Below are positions 1 through 6,683 of a stretch of 7,403 nt of DNA, one piece after another. Each line of letters opens with the position of its first letter. Position 1 is the stretch's first letter. The stretch covers positions 1-7,403 of the forward strand of contig JABDEQ010000103.1 of assembly GCA_013286985.1 (NCBI GenBank), written 5' to 3'. Origin of the DNA: Bacteroidota bacterium. GTDB lineage: Bacteria > Bacteroidota > Bacteroidia > Sphingobacteriales > Sphingobacteriaceae. The notes beneath the pieces are model-generated. The model did not search any database, had not been told where the DNA came from, and was given only the letters and a program-made list of their open reading frames with translations. A program made the position numbers and the translations under genes.

Positions 1-628
1 GGGTTTAGATAAACCCATGCAGAGCGTAACTGCCAATGGTATCAGCATTATTAATTTTGGTATGGGCAGTTCTGTGGCGGCAACCATAATGGATTTGCTT
101 ACCGCAATACATCCAAAAGCGGTGATTTTTTTAGGAAAATGCGGCGGCTTAAAAAAGAAAAACAAAGTTGGTGATTTGATTTTACCTATTGCGGCAATAA
201 GAGGCGAGGGAACATCTAATGATTATTTACCACCAGAAGTACCTGCATTACCAGCCTTTGCGCTGCAAAAAGCTATATCAACTACCATTCGTGATTATGG
301 CAGAGATTATTGGACAGGCACTTGCTACACTACCAACCGCCGGGTTTGGGAGCATGATAAAAAGTTTAAACAATACCTTAAAGAACTTAGAGCCATGGCG
401 GTTGATATGGAAACAGCTACCATTTTCAACACTGGTTTCGCCAATAAAATTCCTACCGGGGCTTTATTGCTGGTGTCAGATCAACCAATGATTCCTGAAG
501 GTGTGAAAACGGCCGAAAGCGACTCAAGCGTAACTGCACAATATGTAGAAACACATCTTCATATAGGTATTGAATCATTAAAGCAATTGATTAACAATGG
601 ATTGACCGTTAAACATTTGATTTTTTAA
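1..628 (+). CDS. amn: AMP nucleosidase, short Bacteroidota form (5' end outside the window)
   Basis: This is a phosphorylase-like nucleosidase of the NP-I fold, predicted to hydrolyse AMP to adenine and ribose 5-phosphate in the cytoplasm. The reading frame is open to the left edge: codons from position 2 give GLDKP before the first Met at 17, and that Met aligns inside the family, so 17 is not the real start. From memory of stand-alone Bacteroidota homologues (about 255-260 residues), some 50 N-terminal residues are missing. Recognisable pieces are the glycine-rich INFGMGS, the FLGKCGG strand-loop, GDLILPIAAIRGEGTSNDY, the WTGTCYTTNRRVWEHD segment, the AVDMETATIF motif with the NP-I family Glu that contacts ribose, and LLVSDQPMIPEGVKT with the conserved Asp near the base. 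It lacks the large N-terminal regulatory domain of E. coli Amn, as expected for this short form. The TAA stop is at 626-628. A purine or MTA/SAH-type nucleosidase is less likely given the near full-length similarity to AMP nucleosidases. Confidence 0.9.
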   Translation, partial: GLDKPMQSVTANGISIINFGMGSSVAATIMDLLTAIHPKAVIFLGKCGGLKKKNKVGDLILPIAAIRGEGTSNDYLPPEVPALPAFALQKAISTTIRDYGRDYWTGTCYTTNRRVWEHDKKFKQYLKELRAMAVDMETATIFNTGFANKIPTGALLLVSDQPMIPEGVKTAESDSSVTAQYVETHLHIGIESLKQLINNGLTVKHLIF

Positions 629-641
629 GGTTGTTTAATTA

Positions 642-731
642 AGTTGATTTATTGAGAGTTGATGAACGCAACAAATTAATCCAATCAACTCGATGAACAT
701 TTCACTTAATCAACTAATTTAAACTAATTTT
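642..731. repeat. Nested inverted repeats and short tandem repeat in the amn-CBS spacer
   Basis: The 148-bp spacer (629-776) holds four copies of a GTTGAT-like word arranged as two nested inverted pairs. The outer arms AGTTGATT (642-649) and AATCAACT (708-715) match perfectly, and the inner arms GAGTTGAT (656-663) and ATCAACTC (684-691) also match perfectly. A direct repeat GATGAAC occurs at 661-667 and 692-698. Immediately after, AACTAATTT is repeated in tandem with a 10-bp period (712-720, 722-730). RNA from this region could fold into a long two-part stem serving as a 3' end for amn or a leader for the CBS gene; alternatively the words could be protein-binding sites. There is no clean U-tract after the outer arm, so a standard intrinsic terminator is not well supported. 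The role is inference; the repeats are seen directly. Confidence 0.5.
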
Positions 732-776
732 GATGTATAATCCTTTTAATATACCGGATTAGTAGACTTTAAATTT

Positions 777-2135
777 ATGTGGTACAATAATATATTAGAA
801 ACCATTGGTAATACACCAATGGTTAAGTTAAACAAGGTTGTTAAAGACATACCCGCAACGGTTTTGGCCAAGATTGAAACTACTAATCCCGGCAATTCAA
901 TTAAGGACAGGATGGCGTTGAAAATGATAGAAGATGCCGAGAAAAGTGGTAAACTTAAACCCGGCGGTACTATTATTGAAGGCACATCAGGAAATACAGG
1001 AATGGGACTGGCTATTGCTGCTGTAATAAAGGGCTATAAATGTATTTTTACCAGTACCGATAAGCAATCAAAAGAAAAATTTGATGCCTTACGTGCTTTC
1101 GGAGCTGAAGTAATTGTTTGCCCAACCAACGTTGAACCGGAAGATCCCCGTTCCTATTATTCCGTATCGTCACGCCTGGAGCGTGAAGTGCCGAGCTCGT
1201 GGAAGCCGAATCAATACGATAACCTGTCAAACTCTGTTGCTCACTATGAACAAACCGGCCCCGAAATATGGGAGCAAACAGAAGGTAAGATAACGCACCT
1301 GGTTGCCGGGGTGGGTACCGGTGGTACAATATCAGGCACGGCAAAATATCTGAAAGAAAAGAATCCAGCTATACAGGTAATAGGCATTGATACCTATGGC
1401 TCTGTATTTAAAAAATATAAAGAGACCGGTATTATGGATAAAAATGAAATATATCCGTATATCACAGAAGGAATTGGGGAAGATTTTCTGCCTCAAAATG
1501 TTGATTTCAACCTGATAGATCATTTTGAAAAAGTAACCGACAAAGACGCTGCATTGATGACCCGCGAAATAGCCCGTAAAGAAGGTATTTTTGCCGGTAA
1601 CTCAACTGGTTCGGCGGTTGCAGGTGTACTGCAGATGAAAGATAAATTTAAAGAAGGCGATGTGGTGGTTGTTATCTTTCCGGATCATGGTTCCCGCTAT
1701 ATGGGTAAAATGTATAATGATGACTGGTTGCGTGACCGCGGATTTTTAAAAGACGAAAAGCTCACAGCGCGCCATATAATTGCTAAGAAAGAGGGGCAGC
1801 AGATTGTTACTATCGATTGTGAAAAGTCTGTCCTGGAGGCTATAAATACCATTAAATCGCTTAATATCTCGCAAATCCCCGTTACACAAAAAGGAATGGT
1901 AATTGGTAAGATAACTGAAAGTGATATATTGAATTCGTTGATAGAAAATCCATCTATCAAATCTCAGCCGATAAAGAATATTACTACCAGTCCGTTTCCG
2001 TTTGTTGATTTGAATACTTCAATTGATAGGATCTCGGCAATGATCAATAAAGACAATATTGCTGTACTGGTGGAAGACGGCGGCGAGATTGAGATTATTA
2101 CTCAGTATGATATTATTAATGCGATATCGGCTTAA
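777..2135 (+). CDS. Cystathionine beta-synthase (PLP enzyme with C-terminal CBS-domain pair)
   Basis: A 452-residue fold-type II PLP enzyme. It is predicted to condense serine (or an activated serine) with homocysteine to cystathionine in the cytoplasm, the entry to transsulfuration. The catalytic domain spans about residues 1-325: INGTP-like start (ETIGNTPMVKL, 8-18), the PLP Schiff-base lysine K43 in NSIKDRMA, substrate loop TSGNTGMGLA (70-79), phosphate-binding GVGTGGTISG (178-187) and EGIGEDFLP (231-239), a signature close to that of CBS enzymes. The segment NQYDNLSNSVAHYEQT (145-160) also resembles CBS more than plain cysteine synthase. Residues about 330-452 form two CBS domains (around 333-388 and 397-451), a possible nucleotide or SAM sensor. 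There is no N-terminal heme-binding extension as in animal CBS. The ATG at 777 begins exactly at the conserved N-terminus, with AT-rich DNA and no Shine-Dalgarno in front. O-acetylserine sulfhydrylase activity cannot be excluded. No cystathionine lyase gene is adjacent. Confidence 0.88.
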   Translation: MWYNNILETIGNTPMVKLNKVVKDIPATVLAKIETTNPGNSIKDRMALKMIEDAEKSGKLKPGGTIIEGTSGNTGMGLAIAAVIKGYKCIFTSTDKQSKEKFDALRAFGAEVIVCPTNVEPEDPRSYYSVSSRLEREVPSSWKPNQYDNLSNSVAHYEQTGPEIWEQTEGKITHLVAGVGTGGTISGTAKYLKEKNPAIQVIGIDTYGSVFKKYKETGIMDKNEIYPYITEGIGEDFLPQNVDFNLIDHFEKVTDKDAALMTREIARKEGIFAGNSTGSAVAGVLQMKDKFKEGDVVVVIFPDHGSRYMGKMYNDDWLRDRGFLKDEKLTARHIIAKKEGQQIVTIDCEKSVLEAINTIKSLNISQIPVTQKGMVIGKITESDILNSLIENPSIKSQPIKNITTSPFPFVDLNTSIDRISAMINKDNIAVLVEDGGEIEIITQYDIINAISA

Positions 2136-2200
2136 TAAACGAAAAGCATAAAATATATATATTAAAGGCGTGGTGTTTTGCCCACGCCTTTCTCGTTTAT
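2135..2200 (+). terminator. Intrinsic terminator after the CBS gene, with an outer clamp
   Basis: A perfect 10-bp stem AAAGGCGTGG (2164-2173) / CCACGCCTTT (2182-2191) closes an 8-nt loop, followed by a moderately T-rich run (2191-2203). A second, outer pairing is present: ATAAACGA at 2135-2142, starting on the last base of the CBS stop codon, is the exact reverse complement of TCGTTTAT at 2193-2200. The whole 66-bp region can therefore fold as a clamp around the inner hairpin. It lies just downstream of the CBS stop and upstream of the secreted-protein gene, so it most likely ends the CBS transcript. The outer pairing may be chance or may add stability. Confidence 0.75.
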
Positions 2201-2230
2201 TTGTCTATATTCAAATCATATTCTAAACTA

Positions 2231-3121
2231 ATGTTCACAATCAAATATCTTTTTGTAAATCTCTTACTATTAATAAGTTTATCCGCCTTTTCACAAACTC
2301 AGAATCAGGAAGCTGTTTTCCTCAAGTGGAAATTGCAGCCCAACGAAGTGATTTCATATAAGACAACAATGCAAGAAATTGATACAGCAAATCATCGGGG
2401 TTTGGCAATGGATAGTTTAATTAAGTCATCACGTATAAATGATCAAGCAGCTGAATTTGAAAAGGCTATGAAACAGCTTGATAAAGAAATTCAATTGTCA
2501 AACTTCATAACAAATCTCAAGAAAAACCATAAAAATACAATTGATATTGAAATGTATCTAAAAGATACCAGTACCAGTGTTAAATCAATGACTGACACTG
2601 GTAAAATGGCTGATATCCAAAATGACATGCGAAAAATGATGGCCAGAATGAACAAAGGAATTATGTTGCGTGGAGAAGTTAATGAAGACGGTAATATAGA
2701 AAGTTTTTATACCAAAGGGGATCAAAAAAATATTATTGCAGTACTGTTTGAACTTCCCGGCAGATCTGTAAAATTGGGAGACACCTGGGCCATAGATGTT
2801 CATTTTTTATCAATGGATCAAAATTTTAAATGCGATAGTTCATTCAGAAGAAATACGGTGAAAGTAGTTGCCATTAGCAATACCGGAGGTGAACATATTG
2901 TAACGTTAAAGTATGATATTGTAGAATATGTTACTGGTGATTTTAATTCTCCTTTTGATAATAAGCCAATGAAAACATCAATGAAAATGACCCACCAGGC
3001 TTTAGCCAATTTTTCAATAGAGAAGGGAAGATGGGTGTCTTACGATGGAATAATGTCGCTGTCGGCAACCGGAATGATGACCGCGCAGACTACAAAAAAG
3101 ATTTCATTGGTGCTTGAATGA
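2231..3121 (+). CDS. Secreted/periplasmic protein of unknown function (DUF6263-like)
   Basis: A 296-residue protein counted from the ATG at 2231. That start places a typical Sec signal peptide at the very N-terminus: MFTIK, then a hydrophobic core to about residue 16, and a likely signal peptidase I cut after AFS (21) before QTQ. An in-frame TTG at 2201 would add ten residues and begin right at the terminator arm, so it is less likely. There is no lipobox cysteine; the only Cys is at 201. The mature part is soluble: a charged, Met-rich helical region at about 70-145, then a probable beta-rich half with a 'KLGDTWAIDV' block (181-190), a 'HIVTLKYDIVEYVTGDF' block (222-238) and a final 'GRWVSYDGIMSLSATGMM' block (266-283). 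This pattern of repeated strand motifs recalls Bacteroidota DUF6263-type exported proteins, but that assignment is from memory and weak. The gene stands alone between a terminator and a convergent neighbour; function unknown. Confidence 0.75.
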   Translation: MFTIKYLFVNLLLLISLSAFSQTQNQEAVFLKWKLQPNEVISYKTTMQEIDTANHRGLAMDSLIKSSRINDQAAEFEKAMKQLDKEIQLSNFITNLKKNHKNTIDIEMYLKDTSTSVKSMTDTGKMADIQNDMRKMMARMNKGIMLRGEVNEDGNIESFYTKGDQKNIIAVLFELPGRSVKLGDTWAIDVHFLSMDQNFKCDSSFRRNTVKVVAISNTGGEHIVTLKYDIVEYVTGDFNSPFDNKPMKTSMKMTHQALANFSIEKGRWVSYDGIMSLSATGMMTAQTTKKISLVLE

Positions 3122-3142
3122 GTTTCCCATTAAAAACATAGT

Positions 3143-3514
3143 TCACCATTTTTTGAATATAACAAAAACCGCTAATACAATTAGCCCGAAACCTACCAGG
3201 TGGTTCCATCCTAATTTTTCTGTTTTAAAGAAAATGGTGGTAAATAACATGAAAACGATGAGGGTAATGGCTTCCTGTATGGTCTTTAGCTGAACCAGGC
3301 TGAATGGGCCGCCGTCGCCCTTAAAACCGGCGCGGTTAGCCGGTACCTGAAAGGTATATTCAAAAAAGGCAAGCCCCCAGCTTATCAGAATGATTGAAAA
3401 AAGCCCCAGGTTTTTACCCCAGCTAAAGTCTTTAAATTTTAAGTGCCCGTACCAGGCAAAGGTCATAAAGGTGTTCGAAATAATAAGAAATAGAATAGTT
3501 TTAAGCCCGCGCAT
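3143..3514 (-). CDS. DUF486 / DMT-family small membrane protein
   Basis: A 123-residue inner-membrane protein of the DUF486 family, usually annotated 'DMT family protein'. Four hydrophobic helices are visible at about residues 5-22, 36-53, 80-97 and 104-120. Family landmarks are SNTFMTFAWYGHLKFK (13-28), the FFEYTFQVPANRAGF segment (50-64), FSLVQLKTIQEAITL (71-85) and WNHLVGFGLIVLAV (103-116). The length equals the usual family length, so the gene is complete, with an ATG at 3514 and TGA at 3143-3145. Four helices suggest a dimer like other small members of the drug/metabolite transporter superfamily, but no substrate is established for DUF486 and I assign none. It is the last gene of the - strand block, 55 bp after the glycosyltransferase gene, and converges on the secreted-protein gene with 21 bp between stops. 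I see no separate terminator hairpin in that gap. Confidence 0.88.
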   Translation of the reverse strand: MRGLKTILFLIISNTFMTFAWYGHLKFKDFSWGKNLGLFSIILISWGLAFFEYTFQVPANRAGFKGDGGPFSLVQLKTIQEAITLIVFMLFTTIFFKTEKLGWNHLVGFGLIVLAVFVIFKKW

Positions 3515-3547
3515 AAATAAAAGTTTGTTTTAAAATAGCAAATGTTG

Positions 3548-3563
3548 GCGCATTGTTTTGCGC
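3548..3563 (-). terminator. Weak GC-rich hairpin after the glycosyltransferase gene
   Basis: In the 55-bp gap, GCGCA (3548-3552) and TGCGC (3559-3563) pair perfectly around a 6-nt loop. Read on the - strand it lies just past the glycosyltransferase stop and is followed by moderately T-rich DNA. The five-pair stem and lack of a continuous T run make it a marginal terminator; it may only slow polymerase or be chance. Confidence 0.25.
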
Positions 3564-3569
3564 GCGGTG

Positions 3570-5129
3570 TTATTGCATTCTTTTTTTCGCCAGTTCTTTT
3601 GAATAAACCTGATTTACTACCGGCGTTGGATGTATAAGAAGAAAAATGCCGGTTCCTTTTTCTCTTGCCAAGCTATCCGTTATTTGGCCTATTTTGCGCC
3701 AGCTCTCTACATATGGGCTGAATTTTTGAATGTTTTTGCCATTACTATCATCTACATAAATAATGTATTGCGCGTTAAGGCTATCAGGAGCCCAGAGTGT
3801 AAAACTGCTGTTCAGCGATATCACATCCGGCAAATTATATTGCTTGCCAAAATGGTGAACGGCGCCGGCCTCGCCATAATTATCGGCATATATTTGGGTG
3901 TGTTTTTGCTGTTCGGGTGTAAGATCGGTCCAGGCTTTATTAACCAATGCGGTCATTGTATCCCAACCGAACATATCGGCATAATCCTGCGTGGTTGGGT
4001 GTAATTTATGATCTTCCCATGTTACAAGGAAATCTGTTGCCTTTAAGTTGTTATGTGTGAACCGGAAAAATGCCAGGGTGTTATTTATTGGCAATACCGG
4101 CAGCACCATAGGGAATAAAATAAGATTTGGAAGCGTGAACAAAGCAATTACCAAACCTCTTAGCACATAACCACTTGCTTTAAGCCATCTTTCAAAACCA
4201 AAACCACCTGCCGCAAACAGCATAGGATAGGCGCCAAACAGATAATATTCTTTACCATTCATCACCAGTAAAAAAGTAAATATGAGTATAAAGGCAATCG
4301 CTAGAAATTGGAATTTGTGAAGTCTGAATGAGAATAGCAAAAATATAAAACCGGTAAGCCAAACAAATAAGGCAATACCGTTTACACTCAGCTCCTGCAT
4401 AATAAAGTCAGACGGTTTATTGAAATCCAGCTGTTGTTCCCGCAGCATTTTCATGTGTGTAATTACCGGCAAATGATGGTGTAATTGCCATAACAGATTT
4501 GGTAAAAAAATGAGCAAGGCAACTACAGCGGCCCCAATAATATGCCTGTTAAACAATAATTTACGCTGCTTGCTAATAACTAAACCAAGAATCAACGAAA
4601 AGGTAAAAAACGACATAGAATATTTGGTTAGCATTCCCAATCCTACCGTTATACCTAAGAAATATAAATATTTAACGGATGACGTGTTGATGTATTTAGC
4701 CAGGAGCCATACCGCCAAAACCCACCACAGCTGATCGAAGACTACCGGTTGAAAAAGATAATCACTTGCAGCAAAGGCAGGCGAAAATATCATGGCGAGG
4801 CAGGCTAGCGCAATAGCAAATTTTTTACCTCCCAATTCAACTGTGATTAGGCCGGTGAGCCAAACAATTAAACCACCTGCAATAGTTGGGAATATCCGGG
4901 CAGCGAAAACTGAGTTCCCAAAAAATACAGATGAAAGCTTTGCCAGTACCGCTATAAAAGGAGGGACTTCCTTATATCCCCAATCTAAATGATCGGCCAG
5001 TACCAGATGCAACAGTTCGTCCCGATGAAAACCGAAATGGGCTATGGCCAGTAAATTCAAACAAACTTTGATGAAAACAAAGATTAGTATAAAACTGGAA
5101 TAGGTGGATCTCCGGTTTTTATATGGCAT
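3570..5129 (-). CDS. GT39 (ArnT/PMT-like) integral membrane glycosyltransferase
   Basis: A 519-residue polytopic membrane protein of the glycosyltransferase family 39 / PMT_2 type. Such enzymes (ArnT, protein mannosyltransferases) move a sugar from a polyprenyl-phosphate donor to an acceptor on the outer face of the inner membrane. The signature is in the first external loop: HRDELLHL (35-42), with D37-E38 the expected acidic catalytic pair, followed by HLDWGYKEVPPFIAVL (47-62). About ten to eleven hydrophobic segments follow up to about residue 345. GKEYYLFGAYPML (292-304) matches the conserved late-loop K-x-Y-Y-x(5)-P pattern of these enzymes. Residues about 360-519 are a soluble C-terminal domain with MFGWDTMTALV (386-396) and DNYGEAGAVHHFG (416-428), typical of one bacterial GT39 subgroup. 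Acceptor and sugar cannot be read from sequence; lipid A, a glycolipid or a protein are all possible. Neighbouring murA gives no direct clue. The start ATG at 5129 precedes a charged MPYKNRR and then the first helix. Confidence 0.85.
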   Translation of the reverse strand: MPYKNRRSTYSSFILIFVFIKVCLNLLAIAHFGFHRDELLHLVLADHLDWGYKEVPPFIAVLAKLSSVFFGNSVFAARIFPTIAGGLIVWLTGLITVELGGKKFAIALACLAMIFSPAFAASDYLFQPVVFDQLWWVLAVWLLAKYINTSSVKYLYFLGITVGLGMLTKYSMSFFTFSLILGLVISKQRKLLFNRHIIGAAVVALLIFLPNLLWQLHHHLPVITHMKMLREQQLDFNKPSDFIMQELSVNGIALFVWLTGFIFLLFSFRLHKFQFLAIAFILIFTFLLVMNGKEYYLFGAYPMLFAAGGFGFERWLKASGYVLRGLVIALFTLPNLILFPMVLPVLPINNTLAFFRFTHNNLKATDFLVTWEDHKLHPTTQDYADMFGWDTMTALVNKAWTDLTPEQQKHTQIYADNYGEAGAVHHFGKQYNLPDVISLNSSFTLWAPDSLNAQYIIYVDDSNGKNIQKFSPYVESWRKIGQITDSLAREKGTGIFLLIHPTPVVNQVYSKELAKKRMQ

Positions 5130-5178
5130 TTTATAAGGGGTTTGCCGATAAAGATATTAAATTTTCAGATTAAAGATA

Positions 5179-5218
5179 AAAAGGTAAAAACGAAAGGTGT
5201 TTTTGTACTTTACCTTTT
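5179..5218 (-). terminator. Candidate terminator between murA and the glycosyltransferase gene
   Basis: AAAAGGTAAA (5179-5188) and TTTACCTTTT (5209-5218) are perfect reverse complements enclosing a 20-nt loop. A competing smaller hairpin, AAAAAC (5186-5191) / GTTTTT (5199-5204), overlaps the base of the loop. On the - strand the structure lies 26 bp beyond the murA stop and its 3' arm runs into a T-rich stretch (T4 then TATCTTTAA), so it could end murA transcripts. The stem has only three G-C pairs, so it would be weak and may allow read-through to the downstream gene. Confidence 0.4.
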
Positions 5219-5243
5219 GCTTTTACCCTTCGACTTTAATTTT

Positions 5244-6551
5244 TTAAATCCTTTTAATATTTGCCCCTAAGGCAATTAAGCGTTTATCAATATGCTGATA
5301 ACCGCGTTCTATTTGTTCAATATTGTAAATAGTTGATTTTCCTTTTGCTGATAAAGCAGCAATCAACAATGCTACGCCTGCACGAATGTCTGGTGAAGTC
5401 ATGGATATGCCGCGTAATTGAACTTGTTTATCAAGTCCGATTACTGTTGCACGGTGCGGATCGCATAGAATGATCTGCGCGCCCATGTCCAATAGTTTGT
5501 CCACGAAGAATAAACGGCTTTCAAACATTTTTTGATGGATCAGAACAGAGCCTTTTGCCTGTATGGCTACAACCAGGCAAATACTTAATAAATCGGGCGT
5601 AAAGCCTGGCCAAGGCGCATCGGCAAGAGTCATGATTGAACCGTCGATAAAGGTATCTATTTCGTAATGTTTTTGAGCAGGTATATAAATGTCATCGCCC
5701 CTTAGTTCCATTTGGATACCTAAACGCCTGAAGACGTCGGGAATCATACCTAATTCCTGGTAATGAACATTTTTTATAGTGATTTCAGATTCAGTCATAG
5801 CAGCTAAGCCAATAAACGAACCTATTTCAATCATATCAGGCAATAAACGATGTTCAGTACCTGTTAGCTGGGTAACGCCTTCAATGGTTAACAGATTTGA
5901 CCCGATACCACTTATTTTTGCTCCCATGCGGTTAAGCATTTTACACAATTGCTGCAAATAGGGTTCACAGGCAGCATTATAAATGGTAGTGGTACCTTTT
6001 GCCAGCACAGCCGCCATTACTATATTGGCCGTACCTGTAACTGAGGCTTCATCCAAAAGAATATAAGTGCCGGTTAAGTTGGAGGCATCTACATTAAAAA
6101 ATCCATTTGAAGGATCATAGTTAAACTTTGCGCCCAGTTTTTCAAAGCCCAGAAAGTGAGTGTCCAAACGGCGACGACCTATTTTGTCGCCTCCGGGTTT
6201 AGGGATTGCGGCTTTTCCAAAACGTGCCAGTAGCGGTCCTACAATCATAATGGAGCCTCTTAAGCCGCCACCTTTTTCTTTAAAAGCATCCGAAAGGAAA
6301 AAATCAAGGTCAATGTTTTTAGCTTCAAAACTATAAGTATCGGGGGCAAGTTGTTCAACTATAACGCCCATATCTCCCAATAACTCTATCAGTTTATTTA
6401 CGTCCTTTATATCAGGTATGTTGCTGATAGTGACCTTATCGCTGGTTAATAAAACTGCCGAAAGAATTTGCAGGGCTTCATTTTTTGCACCCTGTGGTAT
6501 AATTTCGCCTTTTAACGGCGTGCCGCCAATTATTTCAAATGCGTTATTCAT
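5244..6551 (-). CDS. murA: UDP-N-acetylglucosamine 1-carboxyvinyltransferase (MurA) with Asp in place of the catalytic Cys
   Basis: A 435-residue cytoplasmic enzyme, slightly longer than E. coli MurA (419). It transfers enolpyruvate from PEP to UDP-GlcNAc, the first committed step of peptidoglycan synthesis. Key positions: the GAKNEAL motif with K23-N24 (E. coli K22-N23), the mobile loop PGGDKIGRRRLD (119-130) with R127 matching E. coli R120, WPGFTPD with D320 matching the general base D305, SPDIRAG (386-392), and IERGYQHIDKRL with R416 matching R397. In the loop the residue aligned with E. coli Cys115 is D122. The same Cys-to-Asp change is known in mycobacterial and chlamydial MurA, which stay active but are not alkylated by fosfomycin. 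The ATG at 6551 gives the expected N-terminus (MNNAFEIIGGTPLKGEI), with AT-rich DNA and no clear Shine-Dalgarno upstream. It follows the DUF4290 gene by 132 bp, long enough to hold its own promoter. Confidence 0.96.
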   Translation of the reverse strand: MNNAFEIIGGTPLKGEIIPQGAKNEALQILSAVLLTSDKVTISNIPDIKDVNKLIELLGDMGVIVEQLAPDTYSFEAKNIDLDFFLSDAFKEKGGGLRGSIMIVGPLLARFGKAAIPKPGGDKIGRRRLDTHFLGFEKLGAKFNYDPSNGFFNVDASNLTGTYILLDEASVTGTANIVMAAVLAKGTTTIYNAACEPYLQQLCKMLNRMGAKISGIGSNLLTIEGVTQLTGTEHRLLPDMIEIGSFIGLAAMTESEITIKNVHYQELGMIPDVFRRLGIQMELRGDDIYIPAQKHYEIDTFIDGSIMTLADAPWPGFTPDLLSICLVVAIQAKGSVLIHQKMFESRLFFVDKLLDMGAQIILCDPHRATVIGLDKQVQLRGISMTSPDIRAGVALLIAALSAKGKSTIYNIEQIERGYQHIDKRLIALGANIKRI

Positions 6552-6683
6552 GTTTAGTTCACAGTTGATGGTTTGTAGCTGATAATTGCTTTTTTATCAT
6601 TTAATGGCATATTATAGTCACTAAACTTTTGGCGCCTAAATTAGGCATGAAAAATAAACTATCGATTATAAACCAATAAACAA
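6552..6683 (-). other. Spacer upstream of murA with a 13-bp palindrome
   Basis: This 132-bp AT-rich gap between the DUF4290 gene and murA contains a perfect 13-bp palindrome with a central A at 6634-6646 (GCCTAA-A-TTAGGC), overlapping a GGCGCC site at 6631-6636. As RNA it could only form a five-pair stem with a three-base loop and is not followed by a T run on the - strand, so it looks more like a possible operator or chance than a terminator. I see no promoter here matching the Bacteroidota TTG / TAnnTTTG pattern convincingly, although the length leaves room for a murA promoter. Confidence 0.3.

Noticed and set aside
17..19. ATG at 17 as the true start of the AMP nucleosidase
   Set aside because: The frame is open to the left edge and the Met falls inside the conserved family alignment, so the gene is cut by the window border.
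736..741. TATAAT as a promoter -10 box upstream of the CBS gene
   Set aside because: It matches the E. coli consensus, not the Bacteroidota one, and there is no convincing -35 or -33 partner; AT-rich DNA makes it weak evidence.
1048..1344. 98-codon open frame antisense to the CBS gene
   Set aside because: It lies wholly within the conserved catalytic domain of the CBS gene and has no family resemblance.
2201..2230. In-frame TTG start that would extend the secreted protein by ten residues
   Set aside because: It adds polar residues before an otherwise ideal signal peptide and begins directly against the terminator arm; the ATG at 2231 gives a standard Sec signal.
3630..4004. 124-codon open frame on the + strand inside the glycosyltransferase gene
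   Set aside because: It is fully antisense to a well-supported GT39 coding region and its translation has no recognisable domain.
5149..5156. TATCTTTA on the - strand as a Bacteroidota -7 promoter box for the glycosyltransferase gene
   Set aside because: It resembles TAnnTTTG, but no TTG element is found at the proper distance upstream and the region is so AT-rich that such matches are expected by chance.
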